Assembly (NCBI RefSeq): GCF_022026155.1
Contig: NZ_CP085041.1
Location: 776,306 to 840,305, forward strand
Direction: 5' to 3'
Origin: Dissulfurimicrobium hydrothermale
GTDB lineage: Bacteria > Desulfobacterota > Dissulfuribacteria > Dissulfuribacterales > Sh68
DNA length: 64,000 nt
Part shown: positions 17,837 to 25,839 of the stretch, in pieces
Layout of the letters: every line of letters starts with the position of its first letter
How positions within the stretch are numbered: the first letter of the stretch is position 1
Position numbers and translations under genes: made by a program
Notes under the pieces: model-generated
Databases searched by the model: none
What the model was told of the DNA's origin: nothing
Seen by the model: only the letters and a program-made list of their open reading frames with translations

Positions 17837-19102
17837 ATGATCAAAAAGATGACGATAGCTGAAAAGATACTGGCTGTGCATGCAGGCCTTGACTATGTCG
17901 AGCCCGGTCAGCTTGTCCAAGTGAATGTTGATCTTGCGCTTGGTAATGACATCACTGCGCCGATTGCAATAAAGATATTCAGAGACTCGGGCGTCAAGAG
18001 GATCTTTGATAAGGAGAAGATAGCGCTTGTCGCGGACCATTTTGTCCCTAATAAAGACATAAAGAGTGCTGAGCAGGCGAAGATCTTGAGGGAGTTCGCC
18101 CGAGAGCATGGCATAGTGTATCACTACGAAGGCGGAGAGACAGGGGTTGAGCACGTACTCTTGCCGGAGAAAGGTCTTGTCCTACCCGGGGATGTGGTGA
18201 TAGGCGCAGACAGCCATACTTGCACTTATGGGGCGCTTGGGGCGTTTGCTACAGGGATAGGTAGCACAGATCTTGCAGCAACCATGATTACGGGCCAGAC
18301 TTGGTTCAAGGTCCCTGAGTCCATAAAGTTTGTCTATAAGGGCGGGCTCAGGCCCTGGGTCTCGGGCAAAGACCTCATCCTTTACACTATCGGGAGGATT
18401 GGCGTGGATGGAGCGCTTTATATGGCCATGGAGTTTGCAGGTCCTGTCATTGAGGCGCTTCCGATGGCGGATCGTTTCACTATGTCAAATATGGCGATTG
18501 AGGCTGGGGGTAAGGTTGGGCTTATAAATCCCGACGAGGAGACTATGCGCTATGTAAATCAGCGGACAACGAGGGAATTTAAACCGTTAACGAGCGATGA
18601 AGGGGCTGAATATACAAAGGTGTTTGAATTCGACTGCGAAAAGATCGAGCCGCAGGTGGCATGCCCCCATCTTCCTGGGAATACGAAAGGGATATCCGAG
18701 TTTGGCGACGTTCCGCTTGATCAGGTCGTGATAGGCTCATGCACAAACGGCAGGATCGAAGATCTCGCCGTTGCGGCGGGTTTACTTAAGGGGCGCAAGG
18801 TCTCTAAGGGCTTGAGGCTCATCGTACTTCCGGCTACCCCTTTTGTGTATTTTAAGGCCATGGAGCTCGGGTATCTGAAGATATTCATGGAGGCAGGGGC
18901 AGTTATCGGGCCCCCGACCTGTGGGCCGTGTTTAGGTGGGCATATGGGGATATTGGCAAAGGGCGAGCGCGCCCTCAGTACAACCAACAGAAATTTCGTA
19001 GGTCGGATGGGGCATCCGGAGAGCGAGGTCTATCTCGCGAGCCCGGCAGTGGCTGCAGCAAGCGCGGTATTAGGCAGGATTGCGGGCCCTGACGATCTGT
19101 AA
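17837..19102 (+). CDS. leuC: 3-isopropylmalate dehydratase large subunit
   Basis: A 421-residue aconitase-family subunit that, with LeuD, isomerises 2- to 3-isopropylmalate. The three Cys ligands of the [4Fe-4S] cluster are visible in '[13 protein letters not shown]' and '[14 protein letters not shown]'. '[20 protein letters not shown]' is the substrate-binding block. The shorter length and sequence style match the LeuC type 2/HacA group found in anaerobes and archaea. I chose ATG 17837 because AAGGGGAG lies just before it, although the frame is open upstream. LeuD follows after 45 bases. Confidence 0.95.
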   Translation: MIKKMTIAEKILAVHAGLDYVEPGQLVQVNVDLALGNDITAPIAIKIFRDSGVKRIFDKEKIALVADHFVPNKDIKSAEQAKILREFAREHGIVYHYEGGETGVEHVLLPEKGLVLPGDVVIGADSHTCTYGALGAFATGIGSTDLAATMITGQTWFKVPESIKFVYKGGLRPWVSGKDLILYTIGRIGVDGALYMAMEFAGPVIEALPMADRFTMSNMAIEAGGKVGLINPDEETMRYVNQRTTREFKPLTSDEGAEYTKVFEFDCEKIEPQVACPHLPGNTKGISEFGDVPLDQVVIGSCTNGRIEDLAVAAGLLKGRKVSKGLRLIVLPATPFVYFKAMELGYLKIFMEAGAVIGPPTCGPCLGGHMGILAKGERALSTTNRNFVGRMGHPESEVYLASPAVAAASAVLGRIAGPDDL

Positions 19103-19147
19103 TGCATCTTGGGTTAGACAAAATAAGATTGGCAAAGGAAAGGCATC

Positions 19148-19645
19148 ATGAAGATAAAGGGAAAGGCCTGGAAATTCGGTGAAAATATAGATACGGATGT
19201 GATCATCCCGGCCAGGTATCTGAATACATCCGATCCGGCTGAGCTTGCAAGGCACTGCATGGAAGACAAAGACCCTGAATTCGCCAGGAAGGTGCGCCCA
19301 GGCGATGTGATCGTCGCAGGCAAGAACTTCGGCTGTGGTTCATCCAGGGAGCATGCCCCTATAGCGCTTAAGGCTGTGGGTGTAGGTTGCGTCATAGCCC
19401 CTAGTTTTGCAAGGATATTCTATCGTAACGCCTTTAATATGGGGCTTCCCATCTTTGAGTCGGCGGATGCCGCAGATGCCATCAGAGAAGGGGATGAGGT
19501 AGAGATCGATGCATCTGTTGGTGAAATTAAAGACATCACCACTGGCAAGACCTTTAAATTCAAACCAATCCCACCCTTTATGCAAGAGCTCATCGCTGAC
19601 GGGGGGCTAATACCGCACATCCTTAATGGACTTGCAAAGAGTTGA
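19148..19645 (+). CDS. leuD: 3-isopropylmalate dehydratase small subunit
   Basis: A 165-residue swivelling domain that completes the isopropylmalate isomerase. 'GENIDTDVIIPARYLNTSD' at the start and 'VAGKNFGCGSSREHAPIAL' (about 57-77) are the family hallmarks; the Ser-Arg pair binds substrate. The short form pairs with the short LeuC upstream. AAAGGAAAGG precedes the ATG. The gene ends before a gap of about 185 bases that holds a possible small open frame leading into leuB. Confidence 0.96.
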   Translation: MKIKGKAWKFGENIDTDVIIPARYLNTSDPAELARHCMEDKDPEFARKVRPGDVIVAGKNFGCGSSREHAPIALKAVGVGCVIAPSFARIFYRNAFNMGLPIFESADAADAIREGDEVEIDASVGEIKDITTGKTFKFKPIPPFMQELIADGGLIPHILNGLAKS

Positions 19646-19726
19646 TACAATATAAGAAACCTCTCATATCATAAGATAGAGTTTTAAAAAGTATGTTATT
19701 TCCAATGATTTACTAGGAGATGTGGT

Positions 19727-19834
19727 TTGGAATACATGAAAGATCGCAGGTCAGTTTTGATTGGAAGTCGGGGCGGGGATGAATATAGATCTCAACCATT
19801 GAATTTTAAGAGCGATAAAGGAGTTTATGCATGA
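19727..19834 (+). CDS. Possible 35-residue leader peptide coupled to leuB
   Basis: A short frame starts at TTG 19727 (35 residues), with AGGAG seven bases upstream, or at ATG 19736 (32 residues). Its TGA stop overlaps the leuB ATG as ATGA, the arrangement used for translational coupling. The peptide reads in part 'MKDRRSVLIGSRGGDEYRSQ'. It has only two Leu codons after the start, so it is not a classical leucine attenuator. I recognise no family. The evidence is the ribosome-binding site and the exact overlap; codon statistics are too short to help. Confidence 0.35.
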   Translation: MEYMKDRRSVLIGSRGGDEYRSQPLNFKSDKGVYA

Positions 19835-20892
19835 AGAATTATAAGATTGCGGTTATTCCAGGCGATGGGACTGGCCCGGAGGTGATCAGAGAGGGTGTAA
19901 AGGTGGTGAATGCAGCAGCTGATCGTTTCGGTTTCAAACTGGACCTTACCTGGTATGATTACGGCGGAGAGCGTTATCTCAGGACGGGAGAGGTGTTGCC
20001 AGATGGGGCGGTTGAAGACCTTAAACAATATCAAGCTATCTATCTTGGTGCCATAGGTCATCCTGATGTAAGACCAGGTATCCTTGAAAAAGGGATACTT
20101 CTTGCCCTGAGGTTTGCCTTGGATCAGTATGTGAATCTGCGTCCAGTGGTTCTCTATCCTGGTGTCGATACGCCGCTTAAGGACAAGGGTCCTGACGAGA
20201 TCGATTTTGTAGTGGTGAGAGAGAACACAGAGGGACTCTACACAGGTTCAGGCGGGGTCTTGAAAAAGGGCACGCCTGATGAGGTTGCGGTGCAGGAGTC
20301 GATAAATACAAGGAAGGGTGTCGAGCGCTGCATAAGATTCGCCTTTGAATATTGCAGAAAGCGGAATAAGAAAAAGAAGTTGACCCTGTGTGGTAAGACC
20401 AATGTCCTCACTTTTGCCTTTGATCTCTGGGAGCGCACCTTTTATGAGGTGGCAAAGGAGTATCCTGATATTGAAACCGATTATGCCCATGTTGACGCTA
20501 CTTGTATGTGGATGGTCAAGAATCCGGAATGGTTTGATGTGATAGTTACCGACAATATGTTCGGTGATATAATCACAGACCTTGGGGCCATGATCCAGGG
20601 CGGTATGGGCATCGCCGCCGGCGGCAATATCAACCCCGAGGGGGTTTCCATGTTCGAGCCCATCGGCGGTTCGGCGCCGAAATATACAGGCAAAAATGTG
20701 ATAAACCCGCTTGCCGCAATATGTGCCGGCCAGATGATGTTAGACTATTTAGGAGAACATGATGCGGCTAAGACGATAGAAGATGCAGTAAAAAAGGTGG
20801 TAAGCAAGGATTTGAAGAGCCTTTCTGCCGGTAAGATGGGCCACAGCACCACAGAGGTCGGCGACCTGGTGGCTGGCTATGTGAAAGGATAG
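19831..20892 (+). CDS. leuB: 3-isopropylmalate dehydrogenase (LeuB-like beta-decarboxylating dehydrogenase)
   Basis: A 353-residue member of the isocitrate/isopropylmalate dehydrogenase family. 'VIPGDGTGPEVIREG' starts the fold; 'ILLALRFALDQYVNLRPV' holds the hydrophobic residues that favour isopropylmalate over isocitrate; 'VVVRENTEGLYTG' and 'VTDNMFGDIITDLGAMIQGG' are the substrate and metal sites, and 'PIGGSAPKYTGKNVINPLA' the NAD site. It oxidises and decarboxylates 3-isopropylmalate in leucine synthesis. AAAGGAG precedes the ATG. Its position after leuCD supports the leucine role, though related homoisocitrate or tartrate dehydrogenases cannot be excluded by sequence alone. Confidence 0.88.
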   Translation: MKNYKIAVIPGDGTGPEVIREGVKVVNAAADRFGFKLDLTWYDYGGERYLRTGEVLPDGAVEDLKQYQAIYLGAIGHPDVRPGILEKGILLALRFALDQYVNLRPVVLYPGVDTPLKDKGPDEIDFVVVRENTEGLYTGSGGVLKKGTPDEVAVQESINTRKGVERCIRFAFEYCRKRNKKKKLTLCGKTNVLTFAFDLWERTFYEVAKEYPDIETDYAHVDATCMWMVKNPEWFDVIVTDNMFGDIITDLGAMIQGGMGIAAGGNINPEGVSMFEPIGGSAPKYTGKNVINPLAAICAGQMMLDYLGEHDAAKTIEDAVKKVVSKDLKSLSAGKMGHSTTEVGDLVAGYVKG

Positions 20893-20899
20893 GTGCTTT

Positions 20900-21919
20900 A
20901 TGTCCAGAGGATATAGCGTGGCAGTCGCCGGTGCGACCGGCGCTGTTGGTCAGATGATGATGAGGGTCTTAGAAGAGAGGGCCTTTCCTGTGAGCCGGAT
21001 CAGGCTCCTGGCCTCAGAGCGGTCAGAAGGCAAAGAGTTTGTCTTTAACGGCGAAAAGGTCAGGGTGCAAAAGTTAGACCATAACTCATTCAAGGGCGTG
21101 GAGGTGGCCCTGTTTTCCGCAGGTGGGGACAGGAGTATTGCATTTGCTCCATCCGCTGTAAAGAGCGGGGCCGTGGTCATAGATAATTCAAGCGCATGGC
21201 GCATGGATCCAGACGTGCCGTTGGTGGTCCCTGAGGTCAATCCCCATGCCATAGCCGGATATAAGAACAAGGGGATTATAGCAAACCCGAATTGTTCTAC
21301 CATCCAGATGGTGGTGGCCCTGAAGCCTTTACATGACTTTGCCAGGATAAAGCGGATCGTGATTTCTACTTATCAGGCCGTGTCAGGGACAGGGCAAAAG
21401 GCGATAGCTGAGCTTGATGGTCAGGTCAAGGCCTGGGCCAACGGCCAATCCATGGAAAGCAGGATCTATCCTCACAGGATCGCCTTCAACTGCCTTCCCC
21501 ACATAGACAGCTTTCTTGATAACGGCTATACAAAGGAAGAGATGAAGATGGTCAACGAGACCAGGAAGATACTTGAGGCACCGGATATACTGGTTTCGGC
21601 GACCGCTGTGCGCGTTCCGGTATTTTATGGCCATTCAGAGGCGGTCAATGTGGAGTTTGAGAGATGTATAACACCTGAAAGGGCAAGAGAACTCCTTGCC
21701 GCTGCGCCAGGGGTAAGGGTTGTAGATGAACCTGGGGCGAATAGATATCCTATGGCTATTGAAGCCGCAGGTCAGGATTTTACCTTTGTGGGCCGCATAC
21801 GCGAGGATTTATCCTGCGCTAACGGCCTTGCGATGTGGATCGTGGCTGACAATATACGAAAGGGCGCGGCGACAAATGCCGTTCAAATAGCCGAGATACT
21901 GATAAAGGACTATATATAA
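20900..21919 (+). CDS. asd: Aspartate-semialdehyde dehydrogenase
   Basis: A 339-residue NADP enzyme that reduces aspartyl phosphate to the semialdehyde, the branch point to lysine, diaminopimelate, threonine and methionine. 'VAVAGATGAVGQMMMRVLEE' forms the nucleotide site, 'IANPNCSTIQMVVAL' carries the catalytic Cys, 'YQAVSGTGQKAI' follows, and 'VRVPVFYGHSEAVNVEF' provides the second active-site His. It lies seven bases after leuB, so it is likely in the same transcript. Confidence 0.96.
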   Translation: MSRGYSVAVAGATGAVGQMMMRVLEERAFPVSRIRLLASERSEGKEFVFNGEKVRVQKLDHNSFKGVEVALFSAGGDRSIAFAPSAVKSGAVVIDNSSAWRMDPDVPLVVPEVNPHAIAGYKNKGIIANPNCSTIQMVVALKPLHDFARIKRIVISTYQAVSGTGQKAIAELDGQVKAWANGQSMESRIYPHRIAFNCLPHIDSFLDNGYTKEEMKMVNETRKILEAPDILVSATAVRVPVFYGHSEAVNVEFERCITPERARELLAAAPGVRVVDEPGANRYPMAIEAAGQDFTFVGRIREDLSCANGLAMWIVADNIRKGAATNAVQIAEILIKDYI

Positions 21920-22366
21920 ACTAGATATAAACAAACTTTATATCAGAGCCTAAAGTCTGCCCCAATTATAATCCGATCTTCGGTCTGTCGGCGGCCACGG
22001 GAAAGTGCAGAATTGAATGAACCGCCTCTGCGCCCCGTAGCAGCCGAATGTCTTCTCTATGGGTCCCACTTGTTCTTGAGATTCTTGAGATATGGTTTCC
22101 TACGGCCGATCTCCCCGCAATATCTCTGCTAGCTTTATATAATTGAAATGATAAAAATGTTCCCTGGAGTACACGATGTCTGCAGACCTGCGAGACATTC
22201 CAAGATGGCTTCCAGCCTCTGCAACCCCAGTTCGTCTTCGAGTTCTTAAAGATTAGAAATCCGTCTTCTTGGTCTTGCTTGGATTATTTTTTATTTTGTA
22301 GTGACTTCAGCATGTGTTACAATAACAAATATTATTGATAATGGTATGACATTACGGAGGTAAGTT
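21920..22366 (+). other. 447-base gap with degenerate coding-like fragments on the minus strand
   Basis: No intact gene is visible. Right after asd there is an 8-bp perfect inverted repeat (GATATAAA/TTTATATC, 21924-21944) without a T-run. On the minus strand, two open fragments in different frames look protein-like: 22245 to 22138 (reading 'ELEDELGLQRLEAILECLAG') and 22130 to 21966 (reading 'LLRGAEAVHSILHFPVAADR'). Neither has a start with a ribosome-binding site, and stops separate them. This could be a decayed gene, but I cannot name a family. No tRNA or rRNA pattern is seen. Confidence 0.3.
22318..22323 (+). promoter_or_regulatory. Candidate extended -10 element for the aldolase gene
   Basis: TGTTACAAT (TG at 22315-22316, TACAAT at 22318-22323) is an extended -10 type sequence five of six to consensus, placed 43 bases before the aldolase ATG. 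The -35 position is weak (TTGTAG). The ribosome-binding site GGAGGT of the gene lies downstream. Prediction by eye only. Confidence 0.3.
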
Positions 22367-23656
22367 ATGACGATAAGCCAGGCCGACAGAGATTTTGAAC
22401 GCGCATTAGAGATCGGGCGTCCACCGAATATCAAAAAGCTCTTTCCCAATTCAAGGGCCTTGATTGTGAGCGGCAAGGTCATCGACAGGGCCATGACCGA
22501 AAAAGGCAAGGCCATGACCATAGCTGCGAATGCAAGGAATCGTTTTGTAATAAGGGGCGCGTTAATAGCTGCACAGCGGGCTAGTGCCGCTATTATCATT
22601 GAGATTGCAAAGTCAGAGGGCGGTCAGAATGCATATTGTCCTGTAAATTATTGGAACATCGCCTGTTTTGTGGATCAAACAATGAACGAGCTTGGGGTCA
22701 ATGTGCCGGTTGCCGTACATGCCGATCATTATGCCATCAAGGGGCCAAAGGATATAGCGCAGGCCAAGACCGAGATACCCTCCATCTTTGACGCAGGGAT
22801 CACATCGATAGCTATAGATGCATCGCATCTGCCTGACGACGAGAACCTTCTTGCCAATATAGCGCTGAATCCGCTTATTCCCAAATGGGCCGGGCTTGAG
22901 ACGGAGGTTGGGGAGATAAAGGGCAAGGAGGGGCTTTCGACGCCGGATGAGGCCTTGTTTTTAATTAAAGGGCTTAATGCCCATGGGATATTCCCGGACT
23001 GGATCGCACTCAACAACGGGACTACGCATGGGCTTGAAGCAAGCGCTCAAGGGATACAAGTAGGGCTTACCGAGGAGATACATAGGGTCTTGTCCCCATA
23101 TAAAGTTTCAGGCGCCCAGCATGGGACTTCGGGCAACAGCTCGGAGCGGCTAAAGGAGATAGCCTCAAAGACCAGGACCACCAAGGCCAACGTCGCAACA
23201 GCGCTCCAGATGATATCATGGGGTCTGAAGGTCAATGACTACGGTAACGCCGAGATGGATGAGGCTGGGAATTTCATAAAACTGGAAGACGAAGGCGTCA
23301 CAGAGGAGATGTGGCAGGCTATGGTTGCATATGCCTTTGAAAAAGGTCTTAAGGCTGGGGACTACAAGAAATTAAATCTCGTTTTCGACAATAAACTTAT
23401 GGCGCAGCCGAGGGAGATAAGAGAGAGGATGGCGAGGAGGGTGGAAGATTTTGTATATCATCTCTTGGTCGATGTCTTCAATGCCGCCAATTCCGCGCCC
23501 CTTGCTATAGATGCCATACTTTCCACTGGTTCTTATGACCTTGGTCCGAAGGCCTCAAGGGTCGAAGACCCTGCGGATTGGACTGAAGACAAGATAAGAC
23601 AGAGGGCAAAGGGGCTTAACACCAACAAGGGTCCAGCCGGCAGTTTTGACGATTAG
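22367..23656 (+). CDS. Class II fructose-bisphosphate aldolase family protein (long form)
   Basis: A 429-residue protein, clearly longer than the usual 285-360 residues of class II aldolases. The zinc and catalytic motifs are intact: 'VAVHADHYAIK' (catalytic Asp and zinc His), 'ETEVGEIKGKEG' (acidic ligand region), 'NNGTTHG', 'SGAQHGTSGNSS' (zinc His) and 'TTKANVATALQMISWG' (phosphate-binding strand). Extra length lies at the N-terminus and in a C-terminal tail of about 100 residues. It probably cleaves or makes fructose-1,6-bisphosphate in glycolysis/gluconeogenesis, but related ketose-bisphosphate substrates are possible. GGAGG sits seven bases before the ATG. It precedes rsmD by 11 bases. 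Confidence 0.82.
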   Translation: MTISQADRDFERALEIGRPPNIKKLFPNSRALIVSGKVIDRAMTEKGKAMTIAANARNRFVIRGALIAAQRASAAIIIEIAKSEGGQNAYCPVNYWNIACFVDQTMNELGVNVPVAVHADHYAIKGPKDIAQAKTEIPSIFDAGITSIAIDASHLPDDENLLANIALNPLIPKWAGLETEVGEIKGKEGLSTPDEALFLIKGLNAHGIFPDWIALNNGTTHGLEASAQGIQVGLTEEIHRVLSPYKVSGAQHGTSGNSSERLKEIASKTRTTKANVATALQMISWGLKVNDYGNAEMDEAGNFIKLEDEGVTEEMWQAMVAYAFEKGLKAGDYKKLNLVFDNKLMAQPREIRERMARRVEDFVYHLLVDVFNAANSAPLAIDAILSTGSYDLGPKASRVEDPADWTEDKIRQRAKGLNTNKGPAGSFDD

Positions 23657-23667
23657 GCCTGTAAGTC

Positions 23668-24258
23668 ATGAGGATTATTGCCGGGGAGGCGAGGGGGCGC
23701 AGGCTCTTTGTGCCTAAGGTGCGCGGACTTAGGCCAACAACTGACTTAGTAAGAGAGGCGCTTTTCCAGATATTGACCAATCACATCCCTGTTCCGTGGA
23801 CCGAGACCCGCGTTATGGACCTCTTTGCAGGTGCAGGCACATTGGGGCTTGAAGCCCTGTCAAGAGGGGCAAAGGAGGCGGTGTTTATAGAGCTTTCAAG
23901 GAAGGCAATCGACGGAATTTATAGAAATGTCGAGGTTTGCGGTTTCTTGTCCAGGGCTACTGTGATAAGGGCTGATGCCGGCCAGGGATCCGCCATGGTC
24001 TACGGATTGATCGAGAGAGAAGGACCGTTTGATGTCATTATGGCCGATCCACCTTATATGGAAGGGTTGTCAAACCAGTGTCTAGGATGGGTGGTTCATT
24101 CGAGTGCATTGCGCATAGGCGGTATTATGGCGGTAGAGGAGTTTAAAAAGGTTGAGCTTCCACAGGGATTCGGTATGGATAACGGCGACAAGGCATTGAA
24201 ACTCGTCGATGTCCGCGCCTATGGACAGTCTAGGATATGGTTTTATAAGAGAGGTTGA
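23668..24258 (+). CDS. rsmD: 16S rRNA (guanine966-N2)-methyltransferase RsmD
   Basis: A 196-residue SAM-dependent enzyme. 'MRIIAGEARGRRLFVP' and 'RPTTDLVREALFQIL' are the standard RsmD opening, 'VMDLFAGAGTLGLEALSRGA' is the SAM-binding loop and 'VIMADPPYMEG' the catalytic N-methyltransferase DPPY motif. It methylates G966 in the 30S subunit. The pairing with coaD directly downstream is a widely conserved bacterial gene order and supports both names. Confidence 0.96.
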   Translation: MRIIAGEARGRRLFVPKVRGLRPTTDLVREALFQILTNHIPVPWTETRVMDLFAGAGTLGLEALSRGAKEAVFIELSRKAIDGIYRNVEVCGFLSRATVIRADAGQGSAMVYGLIEREGPFDVIMADPPYMEGLSNQCLGWVVHSSALRIGGIMAVEEFKKVELPQGFGMDNGDKALKLVDVRAYGQSRIWFYKRG

Positions 24259-24260
24259 CG

Positions 24261-24767
24261 ATGACGAAGCGCATAGCCGTTTATCCCGGGACGTTTGATC
24301 CCGTTACGAATGGACATATAGACCTCATAGAGCGCGCCCTCAGGCTGTTTGATAAGATAGTCATTGGGATCGGCACGAATCCGGCAAAGGCGCCGCTTTT
24401 CACCCTTGAGGAGCGGATTGAGATGATAAAAGACACCGTTGGGGTGGATGGGCGTATTGAAGTTGCAAGCTTTGATGGTCTGTTGGTCGATTTCGCGGTT
24501 AGACACGGGGCTTGCGCGATTCTCCGCGGTTTGAGAGCAGTTTCTGACTTTGATTATGAGCTTCAGCGGGCGCTGATGAACCGCAAGCTTGCGCGTGATA
24601 TAGAGACCGTATTTTTGATGACAGGTTTTCGTTGGATATATATAAGTTCTACTATTGTAAAAGAGGCGGCCCGTTTTGGCGGAAGCCTTGAAGACCTTGT
24701 GCCTCCTCTTGTAGAAGAAAGACTCAGAGAAAAGTTCAGGGAGATAAACCTTCAGACTGTTCGCTGA
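24261..24767 (+). CDS. coaD: Pantetheine-phosphate adenylyltransferase
   Basis: A 168-residue nucleotidyltransferase that adenylates 4'-phosphopantetheine, the fourth step of coenzyme A synthesis. 'VYPGTFDPVTNGHIDLIERA' contains the T/HxGH nucleotide-binding motif, 'ILRGLRAVSDFDYE' the substrate loop and 'YISSTIVKEAARFGG' the ISSTxxR-like signature. ATG 24261 is chosen because GAGAGG lies seven bases before it; a TTG two codons earlier overlaps rsmD. Its 3' end overlaps the convergent AMMECR1 gene by 32 bases. Confidence 0.97.
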   Translation: MTKRIAVYPGTFDPVTNGHIDLIERALRLFDKIVIGIGTNPAKAPLFTLEERIEMIKDTVGVDGRIEVASFDGLLVDFAVRHGACAILRGLRAVSDFDYELQRALMNRKLARDIETVFLMTGFRWIYISSTIVKEAARFGGSLEDLVPPLVEERLREKFREINLQTVR

Positions 24768-25311
24768 ATATATCGGCGCTGAATATGTATATCTTTGTCG
24801 CAGGGTCTTTCCAACATCCAGGAGCCAGTCCGGCTTTCAGACATGTTTGATCCAGAAATGTCAGGCGGTCCCAACCGTATTCAGTGGCCACCTGCGGCAG
24901 GAGTACGCCGCTGTAAGGTCCGCTTATTATATAGATGCCATGTGTCCCTATCTCTATCTCGTTGATGCTGCTGATAAGCCTTAGGGGACTCAAGACTGAG
25001 ATCTCTATGTCTATTTCTTTGAGCTCCTGGCTCGTCAATGGTCTGAATCTAGGGTCATGAAAGGCGCTTGATATGGCCATGTCCATTACTTGTTCATAGA
25101 GGGGTTTGTTTGATACGAATGTACCTATACAGCCCCTAAGATTTCCATGCTTATGCAGAGTGACGAAGACACCAGAATGTCTTTGCAGTCTTGGTTCCCT
25201 TACGATCGGGATGCTTAGCGGGGCGTCTTTCAGCTTAGCATCTATGGTTTTTCTCGCGAGTTCGAGCAAAAAACGCCGTTCTTCCTTGCTAAATTGATCT
25301 ATTTGTGTCAT
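24736..25311 (-). CDS. AMMECR1-domain protein (AmmeMemoRadiSam system protein A)
   Basis: A 191-residue protein of the AMMECR1 family. The invariant 'HGNLRGCIGTF' motif (about residue 58) and 'SSAFHDPRFRPLTSQEL' are present, and 'SGPYSGVLLPQVATEYGWD' follows as in archaeal and bacterial members. The family often accompanies a Memo protein and a radical-SAM enzyme, but neither is next to it here. Its biochemical role is not settled. It converges on coaD and overlaps its end by 32 bases. AAGGA precedes the ATG. Confidence 0.9.
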   Translation of the reverse strand: MTQIDQFSKEERRFLLELARKTIDAKLKDAPLSIPIVREPRLQRHSGVFVTLHKHGNLRGCIGTFVSNKPLYEQVMDMAISSAFHDPRFRPLTSQELKEIDIEISVLSPLRLISSINEIEIGTHGIYIISGPYSGVLLPQVATEYGWDRLTFLDQTCLKAGLAPGCWKDPATKIYIFSADIFSEQSEGLSP

Positions 25312-25366
25312 ATTTTTTCCTTTTTAAATTGCATAGTTGTTGCACAACTAAAGACGATGATTATGT

Positions 25367-25395
25367 TTAATTTAAATATCAAAAATATTTATAAT
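25367..25395 (+). promoter_or_regulatory. Candidate promoter for the small Cys protein
   Basis: A perfect TATAAT at 25390-25395 has TTAATT 17 bases upstream (25367-25372, three of six to consensus). Transcription would begin just before the AAGGAGG at 25403-25409. Upstream at about 25335-25349 lies the inverted repeat AGTTGT-TGC-ACAACT, a possible operator between the divergent AMMECR1 gene and this one. Confidence 0.35.
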
Positions 25396-25413
25396 AAAAA
25401 CAAGGAGGTAAAC

Positions 25414-25530
25414 ATGCGTTGTTATAAAAACCCGAAGCGGTTGACCCATCCAGCCATATGTAGAAACTGCAGGCGTAATTGTGAGTTCGCCGGCAAAAAG
25501 GACAAGGCGCAGAGGAGGGCTCGGTATTAA
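25414..25530 (+). CDS. 38-residue basic four-cysteine protein
   Basis: A very small gene with an excellent AAGGAGG placed five bases before the ATG, and a perfect TATAAT upstream. The product begins 'MRCYKNPKRLTHPAICRNC' and has four Cys in the order C-x11-C-x2-C-x3-C, a spacing that could bind zinc or an iron-sulfur cluster. More than a quarter of residues are Arg or Lys and it ends 'AQRRARY', so it may bind nucleic acid. I recognise no named family. The strong translation signal makes a real gene likely. Confidence 0.6.
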   Translation: MRCYKNPKRLTHPAICRNCRRNCEFAGKKDKAQRRARY

Positions 25531-25536
25531 TTAAAA

Positions 25537-25773
25537 TCATTGCTCTGTTTCTGTCAGTGTAAGACCTTCGTCGCGCCATTTTAGCCGCTCCTGGTAGTAA
25601 CCCCAAAAAAAGGCCAATACAGTCCCTGCCGCAAGCCCTGTAAAGACGGCGAATAACTTTAATCTGCAATCGTTTTCTTTTTTTAAGGGTGTCAGCTCCT
25701 TACGGCAGTATCTACAAATCAGGGCGTCTTTCCTTATCTTTTCCCTGCAATACGGACAGCGTCTCTTTGACAT
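25537..25773 (-). CDS. Zinc-ribbon protein with one membrane helix
   Basis: A 78-residue protein. The N-terminal 'RCPYCREKIRKDALICRYCRK' region (split here: CPYC at residue 6, CRYC near 20) is a double CxxC zinc ribbon of the zinc_ribbon_2 type. It is followed by a hydrophobic helix at about 40-60 ('LFAVFTGLAAGTVLAFFWGY'). The topology suggests a small membrane-anchored protein with a cytoplasmic zinc finger. AAGGAG lies six bases before the ATG. Function unknown. It ends seven bases from the convergent 38-residue gene. Confidence 0.7.
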   Translation of the reverse strand: MSKRRCPYCREKIRKDALICRYCRKELTPLKKENDCRLKLFAVFTGLAAGTVLAFFWGYYQERLKWRDEGLTLTETEQ

Positions 25774-25839
25774 GGGTTGCTCCTTATCGGTGATAGCTGA
25801 TTTTGACTCAAACAGGATATATGAATCAAGGATTGTTTG

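Noticed and set aside
22176-22256. 26-residue plus-strand frame in the gap after asd, with a GGAG-like site
   Set aside because: Too short, and the opposite strand reads at least as well as protein.
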